This document shows, piece after piece, positions 1-5,836 of a DNA stretch of 9,785 nt. The notes below the pieces were generated by a model. The model saw only the letters and a program-made list of their open reading frames with translations. It was not told the origin of the DNA and ran no database searches. The DNA is from JBKJTP01 sp046590195 (GTDB lineage Bacteria; Bacteroidota; Ignavibacteria; Palsa-1295). The stretch covers positions 1-9,785 of the forward strand of contig JBKJTP010000235.1 of assembly GCA_046590195.1 (NCBI GenBank). The letters run 5' to 3'. Position 1 is the stretch's first letter. Every line of letters starts with the position of its first letter. The position numbers and the translations under genes are program-made.

Positions 1-134
1 TTGCAGGTATCGGTGTTAAAGAATATGTCGGCTCCACCGACGTACAGAACGAACCGATGATCCGCACATTTGCAGCGAATGGATGTAGGCTTTATGCGAT
101 CCGAGAGGTAAACGTGAAGGTCGGGCTGGTCTAG
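1..134 (+). CDS. C-terminal fragment of a possible GNAT N-acetyltransferase
   Basis: This is the 3' end of a plus-strand gene that begins before the window. One frame is open from base 3 to a TAG stop at 132-134, giving 43 residues. The tail contains a VGSTDVQNEPMIR-like segment followed by NGCRLYAIREVNVK. A short 'N-x-PM' helix leading into a 'G-C/F-R' strand and a last basic strand is how many GNAT acetyltransferases end, so that family is the best guess. The acetyl-CoA binding loop would lie upstream and is not visible, so substrate and function cannot be given. The other two forward frames stop within the first 60 bases. The gene is convergent with the minus-strand unit, with a single base between the two stop codons. 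It could equally be an unrelated protein with a similar tail. Confidence 0.45.
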   Translation, partial: AGIGVKEYVGSTDVQNEPMIRTFAANGCRLYAIREVNVKVGLV

Positions 135-135
135 C

Positions 136-264
136 TCACAGATCCTTATACTTCTCCCACTCGTCTTCATCTGGCTTGAGTGAGGGCGTGAGCCACTTCG
201 CGATCAAGATGATCACAGCGAGCCCCCCGGCTCCGATCAGCATTGTTAGTGCAAAGTCACCCAT
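136..264 (-). CDS. small single-span membrane protein, unrecognised
   Basis: This ORF of 42 codons plus a TGA stop begins with ATG nine bases after the gpmA stop, on the same strand. The product starts MGDFALTML and has one hydrophobic stretch over about residues 4-24, rich in Leu, Ile, Ala and Gly. A WLTP turn follows, then a strongly charged tail (PDEDEWEKYKDL). This layout, one membrane helix with a short acidic cytoplasmic or periplasmic tail, is typical of small accessory subunits of membrane complexes such as CydX or CcoQ. The sequence resembles none of them closely enough to name. No good Shine-Dalgarno sequence precedes it, as for its neighbours. Its tight placement at the end of the purN-purH-mreBCD-gpmA run suggests co-transcription. 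It ends one base from the stop of the convergent gene. The coding call rests on composition and position only. Confidence 0.55.
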   Translation of the reverse strand: MGDFALTMLIGAGGLAVIILIAKWLTPSLKPDEDEWEKYKDL

Positions 265-273
265 AGTTGCCGA

Positions 274-951
274 CTATTTATTTGGCGTGTTCGGATGCCC
301 ATGCTCGGCGTCCTTCTTATCGAGGTGCTCCATGTCGCGTGCATCCATGATGATGCGCTTGCCGATGACTTTGCCGGTTTCATCGACGTCGTAGATGATC
401 GGTACGCCATTCGGAACATTGAGCGAGACCACCTGCTCCTTCGTTAGATTATCCAGGTGCATGATGATCGAGCGCAGCGAGTTGCCATGCGCTGAGACGA
501 TGATCGTCTTGTCCTGCTTGACAAGCGGCAGGATCTCTTTTTCGAAGTACGGCAGCGTGCGAGCGGCGGTATCCTTCAGGCTCTCGCCGCCTGGTGGCGG
601 GATGTCATAGCTGCGACGCCAGATGAGCACTTGCTCTTCACCGTACTGGAGAGCGCACTCGGCTTTGTTCAGTCCCTGCAGATCGCCATACTTGCGCTCG
701 TTGAGTGCCTCATGCTTGGTGACAGGCGTATCGATCTGCCCTGCTTCTTCAAGCGCAATGGTGAGAGTCTCCTGAGCTCGAATGAGCATTGAAGTAAATG
801 CCTGATCAAACTTCAAATGCGACAAAAGCTTGCCGGCATTACGCGCTTCGAACTTCCCCTTCTCAGTCAGGTGAATATCGACCCAGCCGGTGAAGCGGTT
901 CTCGAGATTCCATTGCGATTCGCCGTGACGTATGAGAACGAGTCTGCCCAT
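274..951 (-). CDS. gpmA: 2,3-bisphosphoglycerate-dependent phosphoglycerate mutase
   Basis: The enzyme interconverts 3-phosphoglycerate and 2-phosphoglycerate in glycolysis and gluconeogenesis, in the cytoplasm, through a phosphohistidine. The 225-residue product has the full histidine-phosphatase signature near its start (LIRHGESQWNLENRFTGW), with His9 as the phosphorylated residue and Arg8 beside it. Glu85 in NERKYGDLQG is the expected acid/base residue. RRSYDIPPPGGES (about 112-124) forms the substrate-binding region. The second active-site His is His155 in VSAHGNSLRS. A charged, flexible tail (about 200-225) matches the mobile C-terminus of the family. The length is below the roughly 250 residues of the E. 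coli enzyme but within the shorter bacterial forms. ATG is chosen because it puts the RHG motif at the normal distance from the N-terminus. The gene starts 18 bases after mreD, in the place where mrdA/rodA often lie. Confidence 0.95.
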   Translation of the reverse strand: MGRLVLIRHGESQWNLENRFTGWVDIHLTEKGKFEARNAGKLLSHLKFDQAFTSMLIRAQETLTIALEEAGQIDTPVTKHEALNERKYGDLQGLNKAECALQYGEEQVLIWRRSYDIPPPGGESLKDTAARTLPYFEKEILPLVKQDKTIIVSAHGNSLRSIIMHLDNLTKEQVVSLNVPNGVPIIYDVDETGKVIGKRIIMDARDMEHLDKKDAEHGHPNTPNK

Positions 952-969
952 TGCAAGAAAGTTGAGAGA

Positions 970-1452
970 TCAGTAAGCCCTTCGCCGTGAGAGATACAAC
1001 AGCGGTATGATCGCGATCGCAACGGTATAAGTAGCGCCAACGCCGCCATACAGCAATGCGAAATCGCCAAACGAGATGTTGCTTCCGCGAGTATAGAGGA
1101 AGTAATAGATGGCGTTGTTGATCAATGCGCCTAGCAATGTCAGCAACAGGAAAGGCCAATTGCGCAAGAACTGCTCGATGCGATCTGGATTGTAGAAGAA
1201 GCCTACGAGGAAGCACGCAACCACTTTCGATATTGCATGCCATCCAAGCGGACCTGCGCCGAACATATCGAGCGTAAGTCCGAGAAGGAATGCAGCGGTC
1301 ATGCCGATGAATTGTCCTTCGCGGATCGTGACATAGATCAGGAAGATCAACAGAAAGTCCGGAGATGCGCCAGCGATCGACAAGAATCGGCTGATCAGCA
1401 CCTGGAAGATGACGATAGCTAATCCGATCCCTGCGTAACTAAGATATTGCAA
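970..1452 (-). CDS. mreD: rod shape-determining protein MreD
   Basis: MreD is an integral membrane part of the elongasome, which couples MreB filaments to lateral peptidoglycan synthesis. The 160-residue product is almost entirely hydrophobic, with about five predicted spans (roughly 5-25, 32-52, 55-85, 100-120 and 132-153). It contains the family's most recognisable stretch: PDFLLIFLIY, then GMTAAFLLGLTLD, then GPLGWHAISK. A short basic end (SRRRAY) follows. The frame is open back into mreC but has no ATG or GTG before the first span, so TTG at 1450-1452 is the best start. It gives MQYLSYAG directly before the first helix. No clear Shine-Dalgarno sequence is seen. It lies 50 bases after mreC in the usual BCD order. 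Confidence 0.92.
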   Translation of the reverse strand: MQYLSYAGIGLAIVIFQVLISRFLSIAGASPDFLLIFLIYVTIREGQFIGMTAAFLLGLTLDMFGAGPLGWHAISKVVACFLVGFFYNPDRIEQFLRNWPFLLLTLLGALINNAIYYFLYTRGSNISFGDFALLYGGVGATYTVAIAIIPLLYLSRRRAY

Positions 1453-1502
1453 AGTTGTGTCGTGCGATCTGGGTGAGAGTACTTCTGCGTCGTTGAATGA
1501 GC

Positions 1503-2363
1503 TTACTGTCGCTTGAGTGCTTTAGCCGCTTCCTTCTTCGCATCCTCTTCGAGTCGTAATCTTTCCATCTCGAGCACCTCGTCCTTCATCACGACGTACA
1601 CGTGCTCGACACGGTAAATACTTGCCGAGGGATCAAGGCTGATGCGGCGGAAGAGTGTATTCGGCTCGGGCTCGATCTTGATGATCTTTCCGATCGGGAT
1701 CTCGGACGGGAAGAACGTTGAGTACTCGCTGGTCACGACGAGATCGCCCACCGTTACGTCAAGCGCTTTCGGCACATTGCGCATTACCATCGTAGGACCG
1801 CCATCCCATGCCACGATTCCTTCAATACGTGTACGAGCGATCTTCGCTGCAGCGCGGAAGTCTGAGTTGAAGAGCATCTCGACCAAACAGAAATTCTGGC
1901 TCGTGCTAAAGATGCGTCCTACGAGACCCGCGTCGGTAACGACGGCCATTCCCGGACGAACTCCATCCTTCTCGCCGAGCGACAGCGTCATCATGTTGCG
2001 CTCAAACGTCGTCGTCTTACCCACTACTTCCGCTGGCTTCAGATTCCAACCCTTGCGAGGTGCGATACCGAGCAATCGGCGAAGCTCATCATTTTCAACC
2101 GACGCGCGGCGCAAGCGGCCGACTTCTGACGCAAGCTCGATCGAGCGCGAACGAAGCTCTTCGTTATCGCGAGCCAGACGGATCGGGTTGGGGATCCAGG
2201 CGTAGGTCGATTGGACAGCGCCGACGACAGCCGTGGTGAATGCACGTACAGGCTGCATATCCGCATTACGCGAAAGCGCCATCAGCGTTAAGCAGATGGC
2301 GACATACACCGTCAGTGCGACGTATTCCTTAAATGCGAGTATGAATCCAAAGACCCTCGACAT
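1503..2363 (-). CDS. mreC: rod shape-determining protein MreC
   Basis: MreC is a membrane-anchored periplasmic scaffold linking MreB and MreD to the wall-synthesis enzymes. The 286-residue product has a short N-terminal cytoplasmic piece and one membrane span (about 12-31). A coiled coil (about 62-98, NEELRSRSIELASEV and onwards) leads into the paired beta domains. Family motifs include GLVGR (146-150), the F-N-S-D-F-R-A region (165-171), and VGDLVVTSEYSTFFPSEIPIG (about 205-225). After the beta domain there is an unusually charged helix (about 261-286, DEVLEMERLRLEEDAKKEAAK) that would lengthen the protein in the periplasm. The ATG is preceded by GGGAGAATTGACGAGGA, the only reasonable purine-rich ribosome site in the mre set. 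The gene lies 43 bases after mreB, and this gap holds a 17-bp tandem repeat. Confidence 0.94.
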   Translation of the reverse strand: MSRVFGFILAFKEYVALTVYVAICLTLMALSRNADMQPVRAFTTAVVGAVQSTYAWIPNPIRLARDNEELRSRSIELASEVGRLRRASVENDELRRLLGIAPRKGWNLKPAEVVGKTTTFERNMMTLSLGEKDGVRPGMAVVTDAGLVGRIFSTSQNFCLVEMLFNSDFRAAAKIARTRIEGIVAWDGGPTMVMRNVPKALDVTVGDLVVTSEYSTFFPSEIPIGKIIKIEPEPNTLFRRISLDPSASIYRVEHVYVVMKDEVLEMERLRLEEDAKKEAAKALKRQ

Positions 2364-2378
2364 TCCTCGTCAATTCTC

Positions 2379-2412
2379 CCTAAGTTACTTTAGTACCTAA
2401 GTTACTTTAGTA
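2379..2412. repeat. tandem 17-bp direct repeat over the mreB stop codon
   Basis: Two perfect, directly abutting copies of CCTAAGTTACTTTAGTA occupy 2379-2395 and 2396-2412 (plus strand). The second copy contains the mreB TAA stop (2407-2409) and its last codon, so the first copy is an exact duplicate of the mreB 3' end placed in the mreB-mreC gap. Each unit has an odd-centred palindrome, AAGT-T-ACTT. It could be a slippage duplication, or a small element affecting mRNA folding between mreB and mreC. No T-run follows, so a normal terminator is unlikely. Confidence 0.9.
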
Positions 2413-3426
2413 TCGGCGGCTCTTGATGAGCACCTTCATGAAGTTCGGGAGATTCTCAAGAACCTTGCCTGTTCCGCGTACAACGGCGGTCAAAGGATCA
2501 TCCGCCACGTGAACTGGCAAATTTGTTTCGAGACGGAGGCGCTCATCAAGTCCCTTGAGCAGTGCGCCGCCACCAGAAAGCATCATTCCTCGATCCAGAA
2601 TGTCAGCGGAGAGCTCAGGAGGTGTGCGCTCAAGCGATACCTTTACTGCTTCTACGATACTGTTGACAGGATCTGCCAGTGCCTCACGAACTTCGGCCGA
2701 AGAAACCTCGATCGTCTTCGGGATACCAGCCACGAGATCACGGCCCTTGACCTCAACCATAAGCTCTTCCTCGAGCGGCATAGCCGAACCGACTTGACAC
2801 TTGATGAGCTCAGCTGTGCGCTCGCCGATCAGGATGTTATAATTACGCTTGAAGAACTGCGAGACAGCCATCGTGAGCTCGTCACCGGCAACGCGGATCG
2901 ACTCCTGATTGACGATGCCCGAGAGCGCGATAACAGCGATCTCCGTCGTACCGCCACCAATATCGATGATGATGTTACCGACAGGTGCTTCAACGTCGAG
3001 ACCGATGCCGATCGCCGCAGCCATTGGCTCAGCAATAAGATGTACTTCCTTTGCGCCGGCGTGCTCTGCTGAGTCACGAACTGCGCGCTTCTCCACCTCA
3101 GTGATACCGGATGGCACTGAGATCACAATTCGGCGAGACGGCAACCACGACGGATGCACCTTCTTGATGAGCGCACGAAGCATGCCCTCAGCGATCTCGA
3201 AGTCGGCGATAACGCCATCCTTCATGGGGCGGATCGTCTGGATGTCGCGGTGGGTACGTCCAACCATCGCCTGCGCCTCTCGGCCGATAGCGACGATCTT
3301 CTTGGTAGTGGTATCAAAAGCTACGATCGAAGGCTCGTTAAGTACGATGCCCTTCCCCTTCATGTAGATCAGGGTGTTGGCAGTGCCAAGATCGATCGCA
3401 ATATCAGCGCTAAATAAGCTAAACAT
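2407..3426 (-). CDS. mreB: rod shape-determining protein MreB (bacterial actin)
   Basis: MreB is an ATP-dependent actin homologue that forms membrane-bound filaments and steers lateral wall synthesis. The 339-residue product is full length. It begins MFSLFS, a short amphipathic end of the kind that holds Gram-negative MreB to the membrane. Next come the phosphate-1 loop DIAIDLGTANT (8-18), the SVPSGITEVEKRA segment (103-115), the catalytic-glutamate motif LIAEPMAAAIG (Glu133), the phosphate-2 loop IDIGGGTTEIAV (154-165), and the adenosine motif LSGGGALLKGLDE (283-295). No key residue is missing. The ATG is preceded by ACTTAGAGGCCACACC, with no close Shine-Dalgarno sequence. It lies 48 bases after purH with no terminator-like structure between them, so read-through from the purine genes is likely. 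mreC and mreD follow in order. Confidence 0.97.
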   Translation of the reverse strand: MFSLFSADIAIDLGTANTLIYMKGKGIVLNEPSIVAFDTTTKKIVAIGREAQAMVGRTHRDIQTIRPMKDGVIADFEIAEGMLRALIKKVHPSWLPSRRIVISVPSGITEVEKRAVRDSAEHAGAKEVHLIAEPMAAAIGIGLDVEAPVGNIIIDIGGGTTEIAVIALSGIVNQESIRVAGDELTMAVSQFFKRNYNILIGERTAELIKCQVGSAMPLEEELMVEVKGRDLVAGIPKTIEVSSAEVREALADPVNSIVEAVKVSLERTPPELSADILDRGMMLSGGGALLKGLDERLRLETNLPVHVADDPLTAVVRGTGKVLENLPNFMKVLIKSRRY

Positions 3427-3474
3427 TCGGCTGGGGTGTGGCCTCTAAGTGATGGGACGAAAACTGGTGGTAAC

Positions 3475-5076
3475 TCAATGCTTGAAATGCCGCATACCTG
3501 TCATAACGAGCGAGATGTTGCGCTCTTCGGCAGCGGAGATGACCTCCTGGTCACGAACAGAGCCTCCGGGCTGGATGGCGGCTACCGCTCCCGCCTCAAC
3601 AGCAGCAATGAGCCCATCAGCGAACGGGAAAAATGCATCGCTAGCAACAAGTGAATTTGAGAGGTCATGCCCTAATCTTTTCGCTTTTTCGACAGCAATG
3701 CGTGAGGCCTCAACGCGCGAGGTCTGACCGCCGCCAATGCCGAGCGTCCAGGAGTGCTTGCCGTCGGTCTTTGCGTACACAATGGCGTTCGACTTGACGT
3801 GCTTGCAGACCCTCCACGCGAAGTCGAGTCCCTCCTGCTCTCCGGTCTGCAGAGCACGCTTCGTGATCGATGCGGCTGATGAGTTTGCCTCAACCAACTG
3901 ACGATCGATATCTTGCACCAACATACCGCCGATGACCGATCGAACATCCTGCATCGTACCGAGATAACGCTTCACTTCTGAGGTGTCGTACGTCAGCAGC
4001 CTGCGATCTTTTTTCTTCTTCAGGATCTCGAGCGCGTCGTCAGTGTACGATGGCGCAAGGATCACTTCGCTGAAGAACTCATTGATCCGGCTCGCAACAT
4101 CTGCCGTTACTTCTCGATTGAAGTTGATGATACCACCGAACGGAGATTCAGGATCTGTCGTGAACGCGCGATTGAATGCCTCAAGCGGCGTGTCGGCTTC
4201 TGCAACACCGCAAGGATTGTTGTGCTTGATGATCGAGGCGACAGCGTACTTGCTGTTGAAGAACTCGTTAATCAAGGACACCGATGCTGAGATGTCGAGA
4301 ATATTATTGAATGACAGTTCCTTTCCCCACAACTTGGTGAACAGCTTGTTGAAGTCAGCACCATAGAGCGATGCCGACTGATGCGGGTTCTCACCGTAAC
4401 GCAACGGTTGTACGAGCGAGGAATCGATCAACAGCGGATGATCGCTTGCGCCGGTGCCGAGTCCACTGAAGAAATTGGCGATCGCAACATCGTATTGTCC
4501 GACAAGTGCGAATGCCTCTGTTGCAAGTCGCTTGCGTATTGCGAGTGTCAACTCTCCGCCTTGTCCCAACTCTTCGATGACCGTAGCATACTGACGCGGT
4601 GCTGTAAGTACTGCTACACCTTTGAAGTTCTTCGCTGCGCTGCGGAGCATCGCCGGTCCACCGATATCGATCTGCTCGATGATCTCATCCTCGGTCGAGC
4701 CCGGCTTCGTCATCGTCTCGAAGAACGGATAGAGATTGACCACGAGCATGTCGATGTCTTCAACGCCATGCTCGCGAGCCTGCTGATTGTGCGACTCTAA
4801 CTCTCTGCGATAGAGCAGGCCACCGTGCACTAACGGATGCAGCGTCTTTACGCGGCCATCGAATACCTCGGGAAAGCCGGTCATGTCAGAGACTGACTTT
4901 ACATCGAAGCCTTTATCGCGCAAGAACTTCTCCGTGCCTCCTGTCGAATAGAGTTCGACGCCATTGGCAGTGAGAGCCTTCGCAAGATCTTCGAGCCCAT
5001 CCTTGTAAAACACGCTCAGGAGTGCGCGCTTGATCTTGATGCGGTCGATATGCTTTGCCTGTTCAGTCGTCTGCAT
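3475..5076 (-). CDS. purH: bifunctional AICAR transformylase / IMP cyclohydrolase
   Basis: PurH carries out the last two steps of de novo IMP synthesis in the cytoplasm. The AICAR transformylase uses 10-formyl-THF to make FAICAR, and the cyclohydrolase closes the ring to IMP. The 533-residue product has the N-terminal MGS-like cyclohydrolase domain (about 15-150), with LYSTGGTEKFL, FPEVFDGRVKTLHPLVHGG (68-86) and the VNLYPF region. The transformylase domain follows, with LRYGENPHQSASLY (225-238), the catalytic Lys284-His285 in KHNNPCGVA, SPFGGI, GGGQTSRVEASRIA, and the terminal ASDAFFPFADG to IQPGGSVRD segment. The length and end (GMRHFKH) are normal. ATG at 5076 leaves a 10-residue lead before the cyclohydrolase domain. 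It starts 15 bases after purN, which makes the formyl-transfer enzymes of the two folate-using purine steps neighbours. It is followed by mreB. Confidence 0.97.
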   Translation of the reverse strand: MQTTEQAKHIDRIKIKRALLSVFYKDGLEDLAKALTANGVELYSTGGTEKFLRDKGFDVKSVSDMTGFPEVFDGRVKTLHPLVHGGLLYRRELESHNQQAREHGVEDIDMLVVNLYPFFETMTKPGSTEDEIIEQIDIGGPAMLRSAAKNFKGVAVLTAPRQYATVIEELGQGGELTLAIRKRLATEAFALVGQYDVAIANFFSGLGTGASDHPLLIDSSLVQPLRYGENPHQSASLYGADFNKLFTKLWGKELSFNNILDISASVSLINEFFNSKYAVASIIKHNNPCGVAEADTPLEAFNRAFTTDPESPFGGIINFNREVTADVASRINEFFSEVILAPSYTDDALEILKKKKDRRLLTYDTSEVKRYLGTMQDVRSVIGGMLVQDIDRQLVEANSSAASITKRALQTGEQEGLDFAWRVCKHVKSNAIVYAKTDGKHSWTLGIGGGQTSRVEASRIAVEKAKRLGHDLSNSLVASDAFFPFADGLIAAVEAGAVAAIQPGGSVRDQEVISAAEERNISLVMTGMRHFKH

Positions 5077-5091
5077 TATGTTGGTCGATGC

Positions 5092-5697
5092 TTAACTCTT
5101 TCGTTGTAATTTCTCAGCGAGCAGTTTGATCGCCTTTGGCAGCAATCGAAACTCGATCTCGCGCACACGTTCTGATAATGTATCGGCCGTGTCATTTGGA
5201 TGCACCTCGCAACTCTCCTGCAAGATGATCGGGCCTTCGTCGTAGTGCTCGCTTACCAGGTGCGCGGTTGCCCCGGAATATCGCTCGCCACTTTCGATAA
5301 CTGCTGTGTGCACTCGCACGCCATACATCCCCTCTCCACCAAACAAGGGCAGCAACGAGGGGTGCACATTGATGATACGTCCTGCGAATTCCTTCACCAC
5401 TTCGATCGGGATCTTCTTCATGTAGCCCGCGAGGACGATCAGGTCGATCTTGTGGTCTAGCAGCGTGTTAAGCAATGCCTTGTCTGCTGCCTCCTGCCCA
5501 CCGAGTTTGATCGCGCTGATATGCTCTGTAGACAGACTCATTTCTCGCGCATATTCCATCGCGCCAGACGTCGAGTTATTCGATACGACGAGCGCGATCT
5601 CCACGCCTGGAAGTTCTCCTGACGCTATTCCCTGATGGATATTCTGAAGGTTTGTGCCCTGGCCGGAGGCGAGGATGGCTAAGCGGAGCGGATTCAC
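5092..5697 (-). CDS. purN: phosphoribosylglycinamide formyltransferase (GAR transformylase)
   Basis: PurN transfers the formyl group of 10-formyl-THF to GAR, the third step of de novo purine synthesis. The 201-residue product opens with the phosphate-binding loop LAILASGQGTNLQ (6-18). It contains the catalytic triad expected for the family: Asn110 and His112 in INVHPSLLPLF, and Asp153 in EHYDEGPIILQ. GMYGVRVHTAVIESG (123-137) and YSGATAHLV (140-148) are also typical. The only start that fits is GTG (5695-5697), because the frame has no ATG before a stop a few codons upstream. A three-codon ATG-His-Ala-TGA reading overlaps this GTG by four bases in another frame. A candidate promoter lies just upstream and a stem-loop closes the kinase gene before it, so purN probably opens the purN-purH-mre unit. 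Confidence 0.95.
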   Translation of the reverse strand: MNPLRLAILASGQGTNLQNIHQGIASGELPGVEIALVVSNNSTSGAMEYAREMSLSTEHISAIKLGGQEAADKALLNTLLDHKIDLIVLAGYMKKIPIEVVKEFAGRIINVHPSLLPLFGGEGMYGVRVHTAVIESGERYSGATAHLVSEHYDEGPIILQESCEVHPNDTADTLSERVREIEFRLLPKAIKLLAEKLQRKS

Positions 5698-5717
5698 GCG
5701 TGCATAGAAGATTTATG

Positions 5718-5751
5718 CAAATTTACGAAGGGATGCAACAGAAATTTCAAA
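5718..5751 (-). promoter_or_regulatory. candidate Bacteroidota-type promoter for purN
   Basis: On the minus strand, TTTG (5748-5751) is followed after 22 bases by TAAATTTG (5718-5725). This matches the TTTG / TAnnTTTG pattern known for the primary sigma factor of Bacteroidota, whose reported spacings run to about 23 bases. Transcription would start near 5711, about 14 bases before the GTG of purN. The position is right, in the 139-base gap after the kinase gene's stem-loop. The match is by eye and a short AT-rich motif can arise by chance. Confidence 0.45.
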
Positions 5752-5792
5752 GCGGCCGCAATCCCCCTTATCTTCGATCGGAATTGCGATGC

Positions 5793-5825
5793 GAAGAAGC
5801 CCTCGCTTGAGACAAGGGCTTCTTC
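5793..5825 (-). terminator. stem-loop after the tyrosine-kinase gene
   Basis: A perfect 11-bp inverted repeat, GAAGAAGCCCT (5793-5803) and AGGGCTTCTTC (5815-5825), encloses an 11-base loop. It begins 11 bases after the kinase gene's stop codon. Its place at the gene end, before a new promoter, makes a transcription terminator or mRNA 3'-end stabiliser the natural reading. There is no T-run after the stem on either strand, only the T-rich arm itself, so a standard intrinsic terminator is not certain. Confidence 0.65.
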
Positions 5826-5836
5826 CGACCGACAGA

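Noticed and set aside
1010..1025. GCGATCGC palindrome, resembling the cyanobacterial HIP1 element
   Set aside because: I noticed few exact copies, and the genes do not look cyanobacterial. It fits the general GATC excess.
863..1243. A minus-strand open frame of 126 codons overlapping mreD and the start of gpmA
   Set aside because: It is out of frame with two well-supported genes and its product is Arg-rich without family features.
1642..2205. A plus-strand open frame of 187 codons opposite mreC
   Set aside because: It lies wholly inside the clear mreC gene on the other strand, has a low-complexity Ser/Arg/Thr-rich product and no known motif. It is a codon-bias shadow.
2509..3072. A plus-strand open frame of 187 codons opposite mreB
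   Set aside because: It is antisense to conserved mreB sequence, and its Leu/Arg/Asp-rich translation has no recognisable domain.
3427..3474. Possible terminator or promoter between purH and mreB
   Set aside because: No convincing inverted repeat, T-run or TAnnTTTG motif is visible in these 48 bases.
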